Origin: Pseudomonas wuhanensis
GTDB taxonomy: Bacteria > Pseudomonadota > Gammaproteobacteria > Pseudomonadales > Pseudomonadaceae
Direction of reading: 5' to 3'
Assembly: GCF_030687395.1 (NCBI RefSeq)
Contig: NZ_CP117430.1
Span: 4,464,001-4,528,000 of the forward strand
Length of the DNA stretch: 64,000 nucleotides
A model generated the notes under the pieces. The model was not told the origin of the DNA, ran no database searches, and saw only the letters and a program-made list of their open reading frames with translations. The position numbers and the translations under genes are program-made. Below, piece by piece: positions 18,286-27,166 of this stretch. How positions within the stretch are numbered: position 1 is the stretch's first letter; every line of letters begins with the position of its first letter.

Positions 18286-19653
18286 ATGGAAATCAAAAAA
18301 TTCAAGCTCACGGATGTCGGTCGATTCACCGATTTGGACATTCAGTTGGCCCCCACCGCCAAACATCCCTCGAACGTGACAGTTCTGGTGGGAAACAACG
18401 GTGCCGGGAAAACCACGCTTCTAAAGTCGCTAGCCATCTCACTGAGCTGGTTGGTGGCCAGAATTCGTACCGAGAAGGGTAATGGCAGTCACATTGCAGA
18501 AGAGGATGTTCGAAACGGCGCCTCATCCGCCTCTATTTCGATTGCTGTAAAAGACGACTCTCTGGCAAACCCTAATAATCCCGATGCTGATCCTGAGGAT
18601 GCTCTATTCCAATGGACCGTTACTCGATCCAGACAGGGTCGAAAAACAGATGCTCACAGCTCTCTGGTTGACGCCAGCCGTCTTGCGGATGTTTACCGGG
18701 ATGAATTGACCGTTATTGAAAAGGCATCTCTTCCACTGATTGCGTACTATCCGGTTGAGCGTTCGGTACTGGAAATTCCTTTAAAGATCCGAACCAAGCA
18801 TACCTTTGATCAACTTGACGGCTATGACAATTCGTTGAATAGGGGTGTCGATTTTCGGCGTTTCTTTGAATGGTTTCGCGAGCGCGAGGACAGTGAAAAT
18901 GAAACCGGCGTGTCCAGCACCGCCTTGTCCGAAATCTCCGAAAAGTTTGGAAAGGACAGTGACATTTGGAAAACGCTTTCCCAGTTGAAGGCATCCTCTC
19001 GTGATCGTCAGTTGACGGCGGTTCGCACTGCAATCGCAGCCTTCATGCCTGGCTTCAGCAATTTGAGAGTAAAGCGTAAGCCACGGTTGCACATGGCCAT
19101 CGATAAAGGCGGAGCCACGTTAAATGTGTCTCAGCTGTCGCAGGGTGAAAAGTCCATGATGGCGTTGGTCGGAGACATCGCACGCCGATTGGCAATGATG
19201 AATCAATCGCTGGAAAACCCTTTACACGGTGACGGAATCGTACTGATTGATGAAGTCGACTTACACCTGCACCCCAAATGGCAACGCAGTCTGATCCGAC
19301 AACTGAGTGAAACATTTCCTAATTGCCAGTTTGTACTGACAACTCACTCTCCACTCGTCATCAGCGACGCAAAAGATGTGCTGTGCTACGTACTGGATGA
19401 TGGGGAGCTACAAGAGCGCGACGGCCTTTATGGCCTTGATGCCAATCAAGTTCTGTTGAGCGTCATGGACACCGATGTTCGTAACAGCGAGGTACAGCGA
19501 AGACTGAATCGATTGCTTGAGCGCCTGCAGGATGGTGACTTGGACGAAGCCAGGAAATTGTTTTCCGAGCTGTCACTGGAGCTTTCAGACGGTCATCTGG
19601 AGTTGGCGAAGGCCGCACTGTTGATCCGCAAACTGGAGTTGCGTCGTGCGTAA
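18286..19653 (+). CDS. ptuA: Septu defence system ATPase PtuA
   Basis: A 455-residue SMC/ABC-type ATPase. The Walker A motif GNNGAGKT is at 36-43, an ABC-like signature LSQGEKSM at 284-291, Walker B with catalytic acid and D-loop IDEVDLHLHP at 321-330, and the switch histidine in THSP at 353-356. The long insert between the Walker A and signature motifs is typical of overcoming-lysogeny-like/Septu ATPases rather than transport ATPases. It overlaps an HNH nuclease gene by eight bases, the standard PtuA-PtuB arrangement of Septu anti-phage systems, where the ATPase complex holds or activates the nuclease. Base composition is visibly richer in A/T than the flanking genes, in keeping with horizontal gain. 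Confidence 0.88.
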   Translation: MEIKKFKLTDVGRFTDLDIQLAPTAKHPSNVTVLVGNNGAGKTTLLKSLAISLSWLVARIRTEKGNGSHIAEEDVRNGASSASISIAVKDDSLANPNNPDADPEDALFQWTVTRSRQGRKTDAHSSLVDASRLADVYRDELTVIEKASLPLIAYYPVERSVLEIPLKIRTKHTFDQLDGYDNSLNRGVDFRRFFEWFREREDSENETGVSSTALSEISEKFGKDSDIWKTLSQLKASSRDRQLTAVRTAIAAFMPGFSNLRVKRKPRLHMAIDKGGATLNVSQLSQGEKSMMALVGDIARRLAMMNQSLENPLHGDGIVLIDEVDLHLHPKWQRSLIRQLSETFPNCQFVLTTHSPLVISDAKDVLCYVLDDGELQERDGLYGLDANQVLLSVMDTDVRNSEVQRRLNRLLERLQDGDLDEARKLFSELSLELSDGHLELAKAALLIRKLELRRA

Positions 19654-20278
19654 GATCAACAAGGGTATTGAGCCGGAGGCGCTGACTCGATGGAAGCGCT
19701 TGAACAGCACATTACGTTACCGGGATTTGCCCGTTGAAGAGAGTCGGTCCATTCGCTCAGCGTGTATCTCGGAACAGTACGGCTTATGTGCGTATTGCTG
19801 CCAGGCAATCACGATTGACGACGCTCATAACGAGCATATTGAGGCCCAGGATCGCGCGCAAAATCGCACTTTAGACTTATCCAACATAGTCGCAAGTTGC
19901 CAACGCGCCCATCAATGCGGCCACGGTCGAGGCACGCGAGCACTGCCACTGACGCCTTTGATGGATGAATGCGAAACCGAGCTGAAGTTCTATCTGTCTG
20001 GTCTGGTAAAGGGGCATACCGACCGAGCCAATACTTCCATTGAGGCGTTGAATCTGGGTCATACCGAGGAAAGCAATCGTGGTCTTGTCGGTGCACGTAA
20101 AACTCTGGTTGATGCGTTGATTTATACCCAGAACCTGCCACCCGACGAGTTGCAGTATGAGGACGAAGATTTCTTGGGCTTACTTCTGGAGGACTTGCAA
20201 ACGCCTGATGCCGGCCTCCTGCAGCCCTTCTCACCCGTATTAGTTAATGTAATTCGTCATTTGCTGGCTCGACCTTAG
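19646..20278 (+). CDS. ptuB: Septu defence system HNH endonuclease PtuB
   Basis: A 210-residue protein starting GTGCGTAAG inside the end of ptuA, so translation is likely coupled. An HNH nuclease core covers about residues 45-95: zinc-type cysteines in CAYCCQ (48-52), the catalytic HNH histidine in NEHI (H64), the asparagine of LSNIVASC (N80, C85), and further Cys/His in HQCGH. The C-terminal half is helical and probably contacts PtuA. In studied Septu systems PtuB cuts DNA or tRNA on phage infection and causes growth arrest. No reverse transcriptase or msr-msd is next to it, so this is stand-alone Septu and not a retron of the Ec78 kind. Confidence 0.87.
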   Translation: MRKINKGIEPEALTRWKRLNSTLRYRDLPVEESRSIRSACISEQYGLCAYCCQAITIDDAHNEHIEAQDRAQNRTLDLSNIVASCQRAHQCGHGRGTRALPLTPLMDECETELKFYLSGLVKGHTDRANTSIEALNLGHTEESNRGLVGARKTLVDALIYTQNLPPDELQYEDEDFLGLLLEDLQTPDAGLLQPFSPVLVNVIRHLLARP

Positions 20279-20419
20279 AACAATCAGGAACGTCTACCAG
20301 AGGGTTGAGGAGGTTGAAAACCACTTCAGCCATTTTCGACACATCTTCTGGAAGAAGGAGTAATCCCCCGCACAGTCACCCCTCCTACCTGAGAAAATCA
20401 CCACAGGGTTCAGTGCAAT

Positions 20420-20956
20420 TCAATCGTCCGGCATTTCAGGCGGTTTGGCGGGTTTCGCCGGTTTGCCTTTGGCGCCTTTGGCCGGCGGGACTTCAGCCAC
20501 CGGCGCTGGCACCGGTACCGTGGCTTCCTTCTCGGAAGCCGGCAACTGGTCGATGGCGCTGAAGATCTCTTTCAACTCGACCGCATCCGATTGCTCAAGC
20601 TTCTTTTCACCATCCTTGCCGATCAGGATGATTTTGCTCTTCGCCCCGGCGCCCAGCTTGAGCGAGCGGATCAGCGCCATCGTCGTTTGCGGGTCGAGGT
20701 CTTTGCCGTCGCGCTGACCCATCGTATTGATCACGGTATACAGCACCATGTTTCGCTCGGTGAAGCCCTTGCGACTGGCGGGTTCATCCAGCGATTTTTT
20801 CAGGTTGACCCAGGTGGGGTCGACCGAACTGGGCGCGATGACAATCAGGGGGCGGGCCCTGCCCACGTCTTTAACCAGAGGGGAATCGTCATCGGCGGCG
20901 AACAGGGGGCCGACGAAAGCCAGCAGAGTAGCCAGGGTCAAAGACCTGATGAGCAT
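20420..20956 (-). CDS. Secreted DUF4174 domain protein
   Basis: A 178-residue protein with a signal peptide (MLIRSLTLATLLAFVGPLFA). A thioredoxin-like DUF4174 region follows at about residues 35-130, with RPLIVIAPSS, ERNMVLYTVI and KIILIGKDGEKKL. The C-terminal tail is rich in Pro, Ala and Lys and is low-complexity. The ATG at 20956 is preferred because AAAGGAG lies six bases upstream; an ATG at 20962 abuts that sequence. DUF4174 proteins are periplasmic and of unknown role. The gene stands alone, converging with the Septu operon. Confidence 0.82.
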   Translation of the reverse strand: MLIRSLTLATLLAFVGPLFAADDDSPLVKDVGRARPLIVIAPSSVDPTWVNLKKSLDEPASRKGFTERNMVLYTVINTMGQRDGKDLDPQTTMALIRSLKLGAGAKSKIILIGKDGEKKLEQSDAVELKEIFSAIDQLPASEKEATVPVPAPVAEVPPAKGAKGKPAKPAKPPEMPDD

Positions 20957-21122
20957 GCGCATCTCCTTTTGATATCCACGCTCTAATGATTGCGCATCGC
21001 GGCGAACGTTCCGGGTGACGCACCGTATTTGTGTTTCGCCTTGCCCCAAGCTTAGGTCAGGGCGGTCATTGCGCAACAGCCTGAGCTAATCTCATAACTG
21101 ATTCACCGTGAGGGTTGATCCA

Positions 21123-21491
21123 ATGAGCGCTCAGTTGAACCACACCATCGTCTGGTGCCGTGACAAACAGGTGTCGGCGCGCTACCTGACCGACCTCCTC
21201 GGCCTGCCCGATGCCGAGCCGTTCGGACCGATGCTGGTGGTCAAGTTCGATAACGGGGTATCACTGGACTTCTACAACAACGACCCGCCCATCGCGTCCC
21301 AGCACTATGCGTTCTTGATCGGCGACGAAGACTTCGATGCAGCGTTCGCTCGCCTGCAAGCGCTCAATCAGCCCTGGTGGGCCGATCCGGGCAAGCAACG
21401 GCCGAACGAGATCAATGATTACAGCGGTGGCCGGCGGGTGTATTTCGATGACCCGGACGGGCACCTGCTGGAGATTTTCACCCGGGAATAG
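21123..21491 (+). CDS. VOC (glyoxalase/dioxygenase-like) family protein
   Basis: A 122-residue protein of the vicinal oxygen chelate fold. Its pattern is NHTIVWCRDKQVSARYLTDLLG at the start, VKFDNGVSLDFY in the middle and the closing VYFDDPDGHLLEIFTR, which carries the conserved metal-ligand glutamate. The start at 21123 has GAGGG eight bases upstream; a GTG at 21108 is the alternative. Substrate is not predictable. It converges with the erythromycin-esterase-like gene, with a seven-base gap. Confidence 0.88.
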   Translation: MSAQLNHTIVWCRDKQVSARYLTDLLGLPDAEPFGPMLVVKFDNGVSLDFYNNDPPIASQHYAFLIGDEDFDAAFARLQALNQPWWADPGKQRPNEINDYSGGRRVYFDDPDGHLLEIFTRE

Positions 21492-21498
21492 ATACCCG

Positions 21499-22863
21499 TC
21501 ATATACCAAACGGAAAGGTGTCTTCCTCATGCTCCATGAATTCAGGCGCTGGCAATGGCGAGACCGCGTGGGTTTTTTCGATCCAGACGAATGCGTCGAA
21601 TTGCTCCGCCAGCACGGCCTGAAAGTAATGGCTCTGGCGCTCGGTTCTGGGTCGATAGATGACGCCGATGGCACGCTCAAGTAACGGCTCGGCCAGTACG
21701 TCCAGCAATTCCTCGCTCGGTGACGTCCGCCAGTCGAGCAATGCTGCGGGGACGCCGGCCTGGAGAAACAGCTGCTCCCAGCTGTCGGCCAATGCCGGGT
21801 TCACCTGTTTGACCTGCATCGGCTCATCCCAGTCATCGGCGGCAGCGACGGTGCCGTGGTCGGTGCCCATGCCGATCAGCACCGCTTGTGAGCCGTAGGC
21901 CGTGCGGCACAACTGCCCGATGTTGAACTGCCCTTCCCAACCCATTTGCGTGGCGGCGGCGTTACCGATGTGTGAGTTATGCGCCCACACCACCGCTTTG
22001 GCGCCTGCCCCGCGATGCGCCATCAGGGTTTGCAAGGTGTCGAACATGTGCCGGTCACGCAGGTTCCACGAGGCGGTCGAGCCGCGGTACATGGCGCGGT
22101 AATACTGCTCGGCGGCCCGCACAACGCGGGCGTTCTGGGTGGCGCTGAAAAACGCCTCGTCGTCGGCCACCATCGGGTCGAGCCGTTCGCCCAGCAGCAC
22201 ATTCAATTGCTCGACCACTGCATCCTCGCACGTGGCCAGGTTGCCCCGCTCGGCGAAATGACCGTACAGCGCCGGGTCGTCATGCCACGGCGTCAGGCAG
22301 CTGTAGCGATGTCGAGCTTCTTTTGCCAGCTGTGGGTCGGTCTTATCGAGATAGCTCAGTACTTCGTCGATGGAGTGACGCATGCTGTAAACATCCAGCC
22401 CCCGAAACTCCACACGCTGCTCGGGCGTCAGCCCGCGGTTATGGTGGTGCAGCCAGCGGGTAAAGGTCTGCACGGCCGTGTTGCGCCACATCCAGGTGGG
22501 GAATCGGGCGAAGGCCTGTTTTTTCCAGGCGGAGCGGCCCAGGTCACGGACGCATCGGTCAATCTGGCCGGCATCGGGCCAGTCGGCTTCGACCGCGACG
22601 ATGCCGAAGCCGTGCTGCTCGATCAGGCGGCGGGTGATCGCTGCCCGGGTCTGGTAGAAGTCCTGGGTACCGTGGCTGGCTTCGCCGATCAGCACCACGC
22701 TGGCATCGCCAAAGCGGTCGAAGAGTTTGCCGAATTCAGGTGAGTCGAGTGCAGGCAACGGCTCGGCATGACGGCGCAGCACCTCGGCCGCGTTGCCGGG
22801 TGGCTCGTCGCGGGGACGGCGGAACCGTCGCAGAAGATCGTTTACGGGGCTGTTCATGGCCAT
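21499..22863 (-). CDS. Erythromycin esterase family protein
   Basis: A 454-residue protein of the erythromycin esterase/succinoglycan biosynthesis family (PF05139). Landmarks include the opening GEASHGTQDFYQTRAAITRRLIEQ with the catalytic-region EASHG, VAVEADWPD, and VVWAHNSHIGNA with the conserved HNxH. True macrolide esterases (EreA/B) belong to this family, but the long chromosomal Pseudomonas members are of unknown substrate, so resistance should not be assumed. Three close ATGs exist (22866, 22863, 22857); 22863 has GAGG at the best spacing. Confidence 0.85.
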   Translation of the reverse strand: MAMNSPVNDLLRRFRRPRDEPPGNAAEVLRRHAEPLPALDSPEFGKLFDRFGDASVVLIGEASHGTQDFYQTRAAITRRLIEQHGFGIVAVEADWPDAGQIDRCVRDLGRSAWKKQAFARFPTWMWRNTAVQTFTRWLHHHNRGLTPEQRVEFRGLDVYSMRHSIDEVLSYLDKTDPQLAKEARHRYSCLTPWHDDPALYGHFAERGNLATCEDAVVEQLNVLLGERLDPMVADDEAFFSATQNARVVRAAEQYYRAMYRGSTASWNLRDRHMFDTLQTLMAHRGAGAKAVVWAHNSHIGNAAATQMGWEGQFNIGQLCRTAYGSQAVLIGMGTDHGTVAAADDWDEPMQVKQVNPALADSWEQLFLQAGVPAALLDWRTSPSEELLDVLAEPLLERAIGVIYRPRTERQSHYFQAVLAEQFDAFVWIEKTHAVSPLPAPEFMEHEEDTFPFGI

Positions 22864-22950
22864 CATGACCTCATCTGAACGTGGTCATAGTTTTGACTAC
22901 GTCAGCGAGGGCATGATTCCGCTAAATTCAGTGATCTATACGGTGCCGGA

Positions 22951-23736
22951 TCAGAACGCCAGCTTGTAGCCGATCAGCACCAGCATCGTGGCCAGGCATG
23001 GTCGCAGCAGTTCGTCGGAGATACGCCCGGTCAAGTGGCTGCCCAGGTAAATCCCCGGCAGCGAACCGACCAGCAAGTAGCCCAAAATGTGCCAATCCAT
23101 GTTGCCCATGCTCGCATGGCCCAGGCCGGCGACCAGGGTCAGGGGCACCGCGTGAGCGATTTCGGTGCCTACCAGGCGGCGGGTAGGCAGCATCGGGTAC
23201 AGAATGAACAACGCTACTGTGCCCAGAGCGCCAGCGCCGATGGAGGTCAGGGCCACCATGGTGCCCAGGACCAATCCAGTGATGACGGTCAGTGCATTCA
23301 AGCGGGGACCGCTAGGATTGTAGTGGCCGCCCGCCCGTTTGTGGGCGAAATCGAGCAAGCGCTTCTTGAAGAAAATCGCCAGCGCCGTGGCGAACAATAC
23401 GAAGCCCAAGGCCTGTTTGATGACGGCGTTCATCGCATCGGGCGAAGTCTGCAAAGTGCTCAGGAACCACAGCGTCAGCGCCACTGCCGGCACGCTGCCG
23501 AGGGTCAGCCAACCGGTGATCGCCCAGTCGATGTTTTTGTTCTTGCGATGAACCAGCACGCCACTGGATTTGGTAATGGCCGCGTACAGCAAGTCCGTGC
23601 CCACCGCCGTGGCCGGGTTGACGCCGAACCACAACAGAATGGGGGTCATCAACGAACCACCCCCGACGCCGGTCATGCCGACAATAAAGCCGACCACCAG
23701 ACCTGCAACGACCAACCCGAAATTACCGAATTCCAT
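22951..23736 (-). CDS. TSUP family permease (TauE/SafE-like sulfite/sulfonate exporter)
   Basis: A 261-residue inner-membrane protein with about eight predicted helices. The family repeat appears twice, as GFIVGMTGVGGGSLMTPIL near the start and GTMVALTSIGAGALGTVALF in the second half. TauE/SafE proteins export sulfur-containing anions such as sulfite or sulfoacetate. The ATG at 23736 is taken rather than the upstream extension to 23907, since the extra 57 residues are polar and not part of the family. The Shine-Dalgarno is weak (CTGGGCG). Confidence 0.88.
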   Translation of the reverse strand: MEFGNFGLVVAGLVVGFIVGMTGVGGGSLMTPILLWFGVNPATAVGTDLLYAAITKSSGVLVHRKNKNIDWAITGWLTLGSVPAVALTLWFLSTLQTSPDAMNAVIKQALGFVLFATALAIFFKKRLLDFAHKRAGGHYNPSGPRLNALTVITGLVLGTMVALTSIGAGALGTVALFILYPMLPTRRLVGTEIAHAVPLTLVAGLGHASMGNMDWHILGYLLVGSLPGIYLGSHLTGRISDELLRPCLATMLVLIGYKLAF

Positions 23737-23875
23737 TAATACGCCCAGAAAATCGCAGGGAAATAACCGGTTCGCAGCATAGCGATTTTTCTTATAACCA
23801 GTTATATCGATGCGATCTATATTTATATCAATTTGTCGGTTGGAACGACGTTCTCCCCCTTCAACACAATCCCCC

Positions 23876-23961
23876 TGTGGGAGCTGGCTTGCCTGCGATG
23901 GCATCAACTCGGTTCGACGTTAAATCGAGCCGGCTGCATCGCAGGCAAGCCAGCTCCCACA
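23876..23961. repeat. REPIN with 25-bp perfect arms
   Basis: Arms starting TGTGGGAGCTGGCTTGCC (23876-23900) and ending GGCAAGCCAGCTCCCACA (23937-23961) are perfect inverted copies around a 36-base spacer. The core reads AGCTGGCTT, a variant of the AGCGGGCTT seen elsewhere in this window. Confidence 0.92.
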
Positions 23962-24000
23962 AAAGCTCATCTCCACAAGGGATTGGGTTTACGGCTCGAA

Positions 24001-24750
24001 TTACTGCACCGGCAAGAAATTCAGGAACAGCAAACTCTGGGCGTAGTTGAGGCCGATCCGTCGGTAGCGTTCGTCGAGCATTTGGGTCAGCAGGTCCAGC
24101 CGCGCGACGATCTTGCCGAACTCCACGGCGAAGCTCAGGTTGCTGCCCTCCTCCGAGATTTCGTTGGAAAACAGCAACGGTTCGCCTTGTTTGTTTTGCC
24201 GCTGACTCAAGATCCAGGTGGCTTTCTCGATGTTGCGCGCGGCATTGCTGACGAAGGTCGGGTTGATCGCATCCGTCATGTAGAACTCCAGCCGATTGCC
24301 GTGGGCGGTGACCAGCATGCTGCCGATGGCATAGATAAAGGCACCGACCCGATCGCCGAGAAATTCCGGACTCATGGCATAGCTCAGCGCGGCGAGGTCT
24401 TTTTTGCCGCCGAGAGTGGGTAGCGGCTGTTGCTGTTCGATGGCCATGCGCACTTGTTTTTCCGCGGTGCCGACATCGAGGAAGCCGGATTTTTTCAGTT
24501 CCTCCGGGTTGCGCAGGTAGAGCTTGTTCATCAGCAGGTAAAGGCTTTCGAGGTTGTCGCGCATCGTCAGAGTCGCCATGCGGTCGACGCTGGTCTGGAG
24601 GAATTCCTGGGGTTTGCCGTTGCGAAACTGGCTGACGATATCGTTACCCGGTTGATGGCTGCAGCCACTGGCGAAGAGCAGCGACAAGCTAATCAACAGC
24701 AAGCAATGACGACGAATTTGCAGGGTAAAACGGGGTAAAACTCGAGCCAT
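24001..24750 (-). CDS. Putative lipoprotein of unknown function
   Basis: A 249-residue product with a basic N-terminus, a hydrophobic stretch and a lipobox-like cysteine (LLFASGCSHQ). It is probably anchored to the inner or outer membrane facing the periplasm. The rest is helical and soluble, with no recognisable catalytic motif; residues about 100-190 (AALSYAMSPEFLGDRVGAF) look the most conserved in character. The ATG at 24750 is preferred over 24804 because it directly precedes the signal peptide. Confidence 0.7.
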   Translation of the reverse strand: MARVLPRFTLQIRRHCLLLISLSLLFASGCSHQPGNDIVSQFRNGKPQEFLQTSVDRMATLTMRDNLESLYLLMNKLYLRNPEELKKSGFLDVGTAEKQVRMAIEQQQPLPTLGGKKDLAALSYAMSPEFLGDRVGAFIYAIGSMLVTAHGNRLEFYMTDAINPTFVSNAARNIEKATWILSQRQNKQGEPLLFSNEISEEGSNLSFAVEFGKIVARLDLLTQMLDERYRRIGLNYAQSLLFLNFLPVQ

Positions 24751-24999
24751 GGGTTCTTGAACTTGGGCATGGGCCGGCGGTGGGGATCGCCGCGGGCTGG
24801 CCAAGGATAGAACCGCGAAAGCTGAAAAAGTGCAGTGCCGGTGGTCTGTAAACGCGGGCCACCGTGAAAGCCGCCCCTCATTAGTAATACTTTTAATTGC
24901 AACACTGCATGGATAAGCTATAAATCCTTCCTTGATCGCGTTAATACTCGATTATTAGTATGACTACTTCTCACAAAACAACAAAAAGGAAGGTCAACC

Positions 25000-26148
25000 A
25001 TGCTTCACTCTCGATACCTGCTCTCCGGCCTCGGACTGTCCCTGATGATCGCCACCCTCCCCGCTCACGCTGTTGGCTTGTCCAGCGAACACAAAGCCTT
25101 CGGCAAAACCAATGACGGCACGCCCGTCGAGCAATACATCTTGCGCAACAGCCATGGCCTGCAAGCCACGGTCATTACCTACGGCGGAATTCTGCAGTCG
25201 CTGAAAGTGCCGGACAAAAACGGCAAGCTTGACGATGTGGTGCTGGGCTTCGACGACGTACAGGGTTATCAAAGTGGCACCGCGTACTTTGGCGCGACCA
25301 TTGGCCGCTTCGGCAATCGCCTGGCCAACGGCGCCTTCGAGCTCGATGGCAAGCGCTTTCAGATGCCGCTCAACGACGGCAGCAATTCGCTGCACGGCGG
25401 GGCTCAAGGTTTCGACAAGCGGGTGTGGAAAGCCGAACCAAGCAAAGGCAAGGATTCGGTGGGTGTGACACTGACGTACCTGTCGGCGGACGGTGAAATG
25501 GGTTTCCCCGGCAACCTGAAAACCGAGGTCACCTACAGCCTCACCGAGAACAACGAGCTGCGCATCGACTACAAGGCCAGCACCGATAAACCCACGGTAT
25601 TGAACCTGACCAACCACAGCTATTTCAACCTGGCCGGCGCGGGCAACGGCGACGTGCTGAAGCAGCTGGCGACCTTGCACGCAGCCCGTTACACACCGGT
25701 CACCGGTAAACTGATCCCCACCGGGGAACTGGCCCCGGTCGCCGGCACGCCTATGGACTTCACCCAACCGACCGCCATCGGTCAACACATCAAGGCCGAT
25801 CACCCTCAGTTGAAATTCGCCGAGCCTAAACAAGGCGGTTTCGACTTCAACTGGGTGCTGGACGCCAAGGGTGATCTGGGCAAACTCGCCGCCGACATCA
25901 GCGATCCGCAATCCGGGCGCCGCTTGCAGCTCTACACTACTGAACCGGGTGTGCAGTTCTATACCAGCAACTTCCTTGATGGCACGGTCAAGGGCAAGGC
26001 TGGCAAGATTTATCCGCATTGGGGTGCGTTTACCCTGGAGACGCAGCATTATCCGGATTCGCCGAACCAGCCGAGCTTCCCGTCCACACGGCTGGATCCG
26101 GGCAAGCGCTATAGCCAGACTACGGTGTATAAGTTTTCTACCCTGTAG
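25000..26148 (+). CDS. galM: Periplasmic aldose 1-epimerase
   Basis: A 382-residue galactose mutarotase-family enzyme that interconverts alpha and beta anomers of aldoses. It carries an unmistakable signal peptide (about residues 1-24, ending PAHA), so it acts in the periplasm, unlike the cytoplasmic E. coli GalM. Catalytic landmarks are present: FGATIGRFGNR, SLHGG with the first histidine, NLTNHSYFNL with the catalytic histidine, and late ETQHYPDSPNQ with the glutamate region. AAGGAAGG precedes the start. It probably prepares sugars for uptake. An imperfect inverted repeat follows its stop. Confidence 0.92.
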   Translation: MLHSRYLLSGLGLSLMIATLPAHAVGLSSEHKAFGKTNDGTPVEQYILRNSHGLQATVITYGGILQSLKVPDKNGKLDDVVLGFDDVQGYQSGTAYFGATIGRFGNRLANGAFELDGKRFQMPLNDGSNSLHGGAQGFDKRVWKAEPSKGKDSVGVTLTYLSADGEMGFPGNLKTEVTYSLTENNELRIDYKASTDKPTVLNLTNHSYFNLAGAGNGDVLKQLATLHAARYTPVTGKLIPTGELAPVAGTPMDFTQPTAIGQHIKADHPQLKFAEPKQGGFDFNWVLDAKGDLGKLAADISDPQSGRRLQLYTTEPGVQFYTSNFLDGTVKGKAGKIYPHWGAFTLETQHYPDSPNQPSFPSTRLDPGKRYSQTTVYKFSTL

Positions 26149-26152
26149 ATCA

Positions 26153-26242
26153 AAAGATCGCAGCCTTCGGCGGTTCCTGCACTGGCCTCCGATATCGGGT
26201 ATGCCCCCGTCCCTGCAGGAGTTGCCGCAGGCTGCGATCTTT
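26153..26242. repeat. Imperfect inverted repeat AAAGATCGCAGCC ... GGCTGCGATCTTT
   Basis: Thirteen-base perfect ends (26153-26165 and 26230-26242) flank further partly paired sequence (CGGCGGTTCCTGCA versus TGCAGGAGTTGCCG). It fits a dispersed Pseudomonas intergenic repeat type and may also terminate galM transcription. Confidence 0.75.
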
Positions 26243-26314
26243 CCAGATCCACGGAACCACCGGGCTGTTTTGCTGCCAACTGAAGTATCGATCGGGCTTC
26301 GCAAAGGAGGATTC

Positions 26315-27136
26315 ATGCGTACTCTTGAGCTGGCCGGCAGCCATGTGCCGGTCATCGGCCAAGGAACCTGGCGCATGGGAGAGGAACCCTCCCGACACAC
26401 AAAGGAAGTTGCAGCGCTGCGTTTGGGCATCGAGTTGGGCATGACCCTGATCGACACCGCTGAAATGTACGCCGAAGGAGGCGCCGAAGAGGTGGTGGGT
26501 GAGGCCATCGCCGGTCTGCGCGACCGGGTTTTCCTGGTCAGCAAAGTCTACCCCTTCAACGCCAGCGGCCAAGGCATCCCCCAGGCCTGCGAGCGCAGCC
26601 TGCGGCGGTTGAATACCGATTACATCGACCTCTATCTGTTGCACTGGCGTGGCGAATATCCCCTTGAGGAAACCGTCGAAGCCTTCGAACGCCTGCGGGA
26701 AAGCGGCAAGATCGGCCGTTGGGGCGTGTCCAACTTCGATCTGGACGACCTGGAAGAACTGGCCTCACCGGCGTGCGCCACCAATCAGGTGCTGTATAAC
26801 CTGGAAGAACGCGGCATCGAATTCGATCTGCTCCCCTGGAGCCAGCACCAAAGGATGCCGGTAATGGCCTACTGCCCGATCAGCCAGGGCGGGCACCTGC
26901 TGGCCAATCCCACGCTCAAGCAGATTGCCGCCCGTCACAACGTGACACCTGCGCAGGTAGCACTGGCATGGATTCTGCGTCAAAACGGCGTGATCGCCAT
27001 CCCCAAGGCGGTCCGTCCCGAGCATGTGCAGCTCAATGCGCAAGCGGCGCAATTGCGGCTTGAAGTCGGGGATCTGGAGGCGCTGGACCAAGCTTTTCGC
27101 GCGCCACAACGCAAGCAGCGGTTGGCCATGGTCTGA
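26315..27136 (+). CDS. Aldo/keto reductase
   Basis: A 273-residue NADPH-dependent (beta/alpha)8 oxidoreductase. The catalytic tetrad is recognisable: D in LIDTAEMYAE with its Y, K in FLVSKVYP, and H in YLLHWRG. The C-terminal cofactor loop IPKAVRPEHVQLNAQA is intact. GGAGG lies four bases before the ATG at 26315, which rules out the long upstream extension. It resembles the YeaE/DkgA-like subgroup acting on aldehydes and methylglyoxal, although substrate cannot be fixed. A DUF1810 gene follows 30 bases later. Confidence 0.92.
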   Translation: MRTLELAGSHVPVIGQGTWRMGEEPSRHTKEVAALRLGIELGMTLIDTAEMYAEGGAEEVVGEAIAGLRDRVFLVSKVYPFNASGQGIPQACERSLRRLNTDYIDLYLLHWRGEYPLEETVEAFERLRESGKIGRWGVSNFDLDDLEELASPACATNQVLYNLEERGIEFDLLPWSQHQRMPVMAYCPISQGGHLLANPTLKQIAARHNVTPAQVALAWILRQNGVIAIPKAVRPEHVQLNAQAAQLRLEVGDLEALDQAFRAPQRKQRLAMV

Positions 27137-27166
27137 GCCATCGCGGTTCTGTCAGAGGGCATCGGC

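Noticed and set aside
21499..22863. Macrolide resistance from the erythromycin esterase-like gene
   Set aside because: Family membership alone does not show macrolide hydrolysis; chromosomal Pseudomonas members have no demonstrated substrate.
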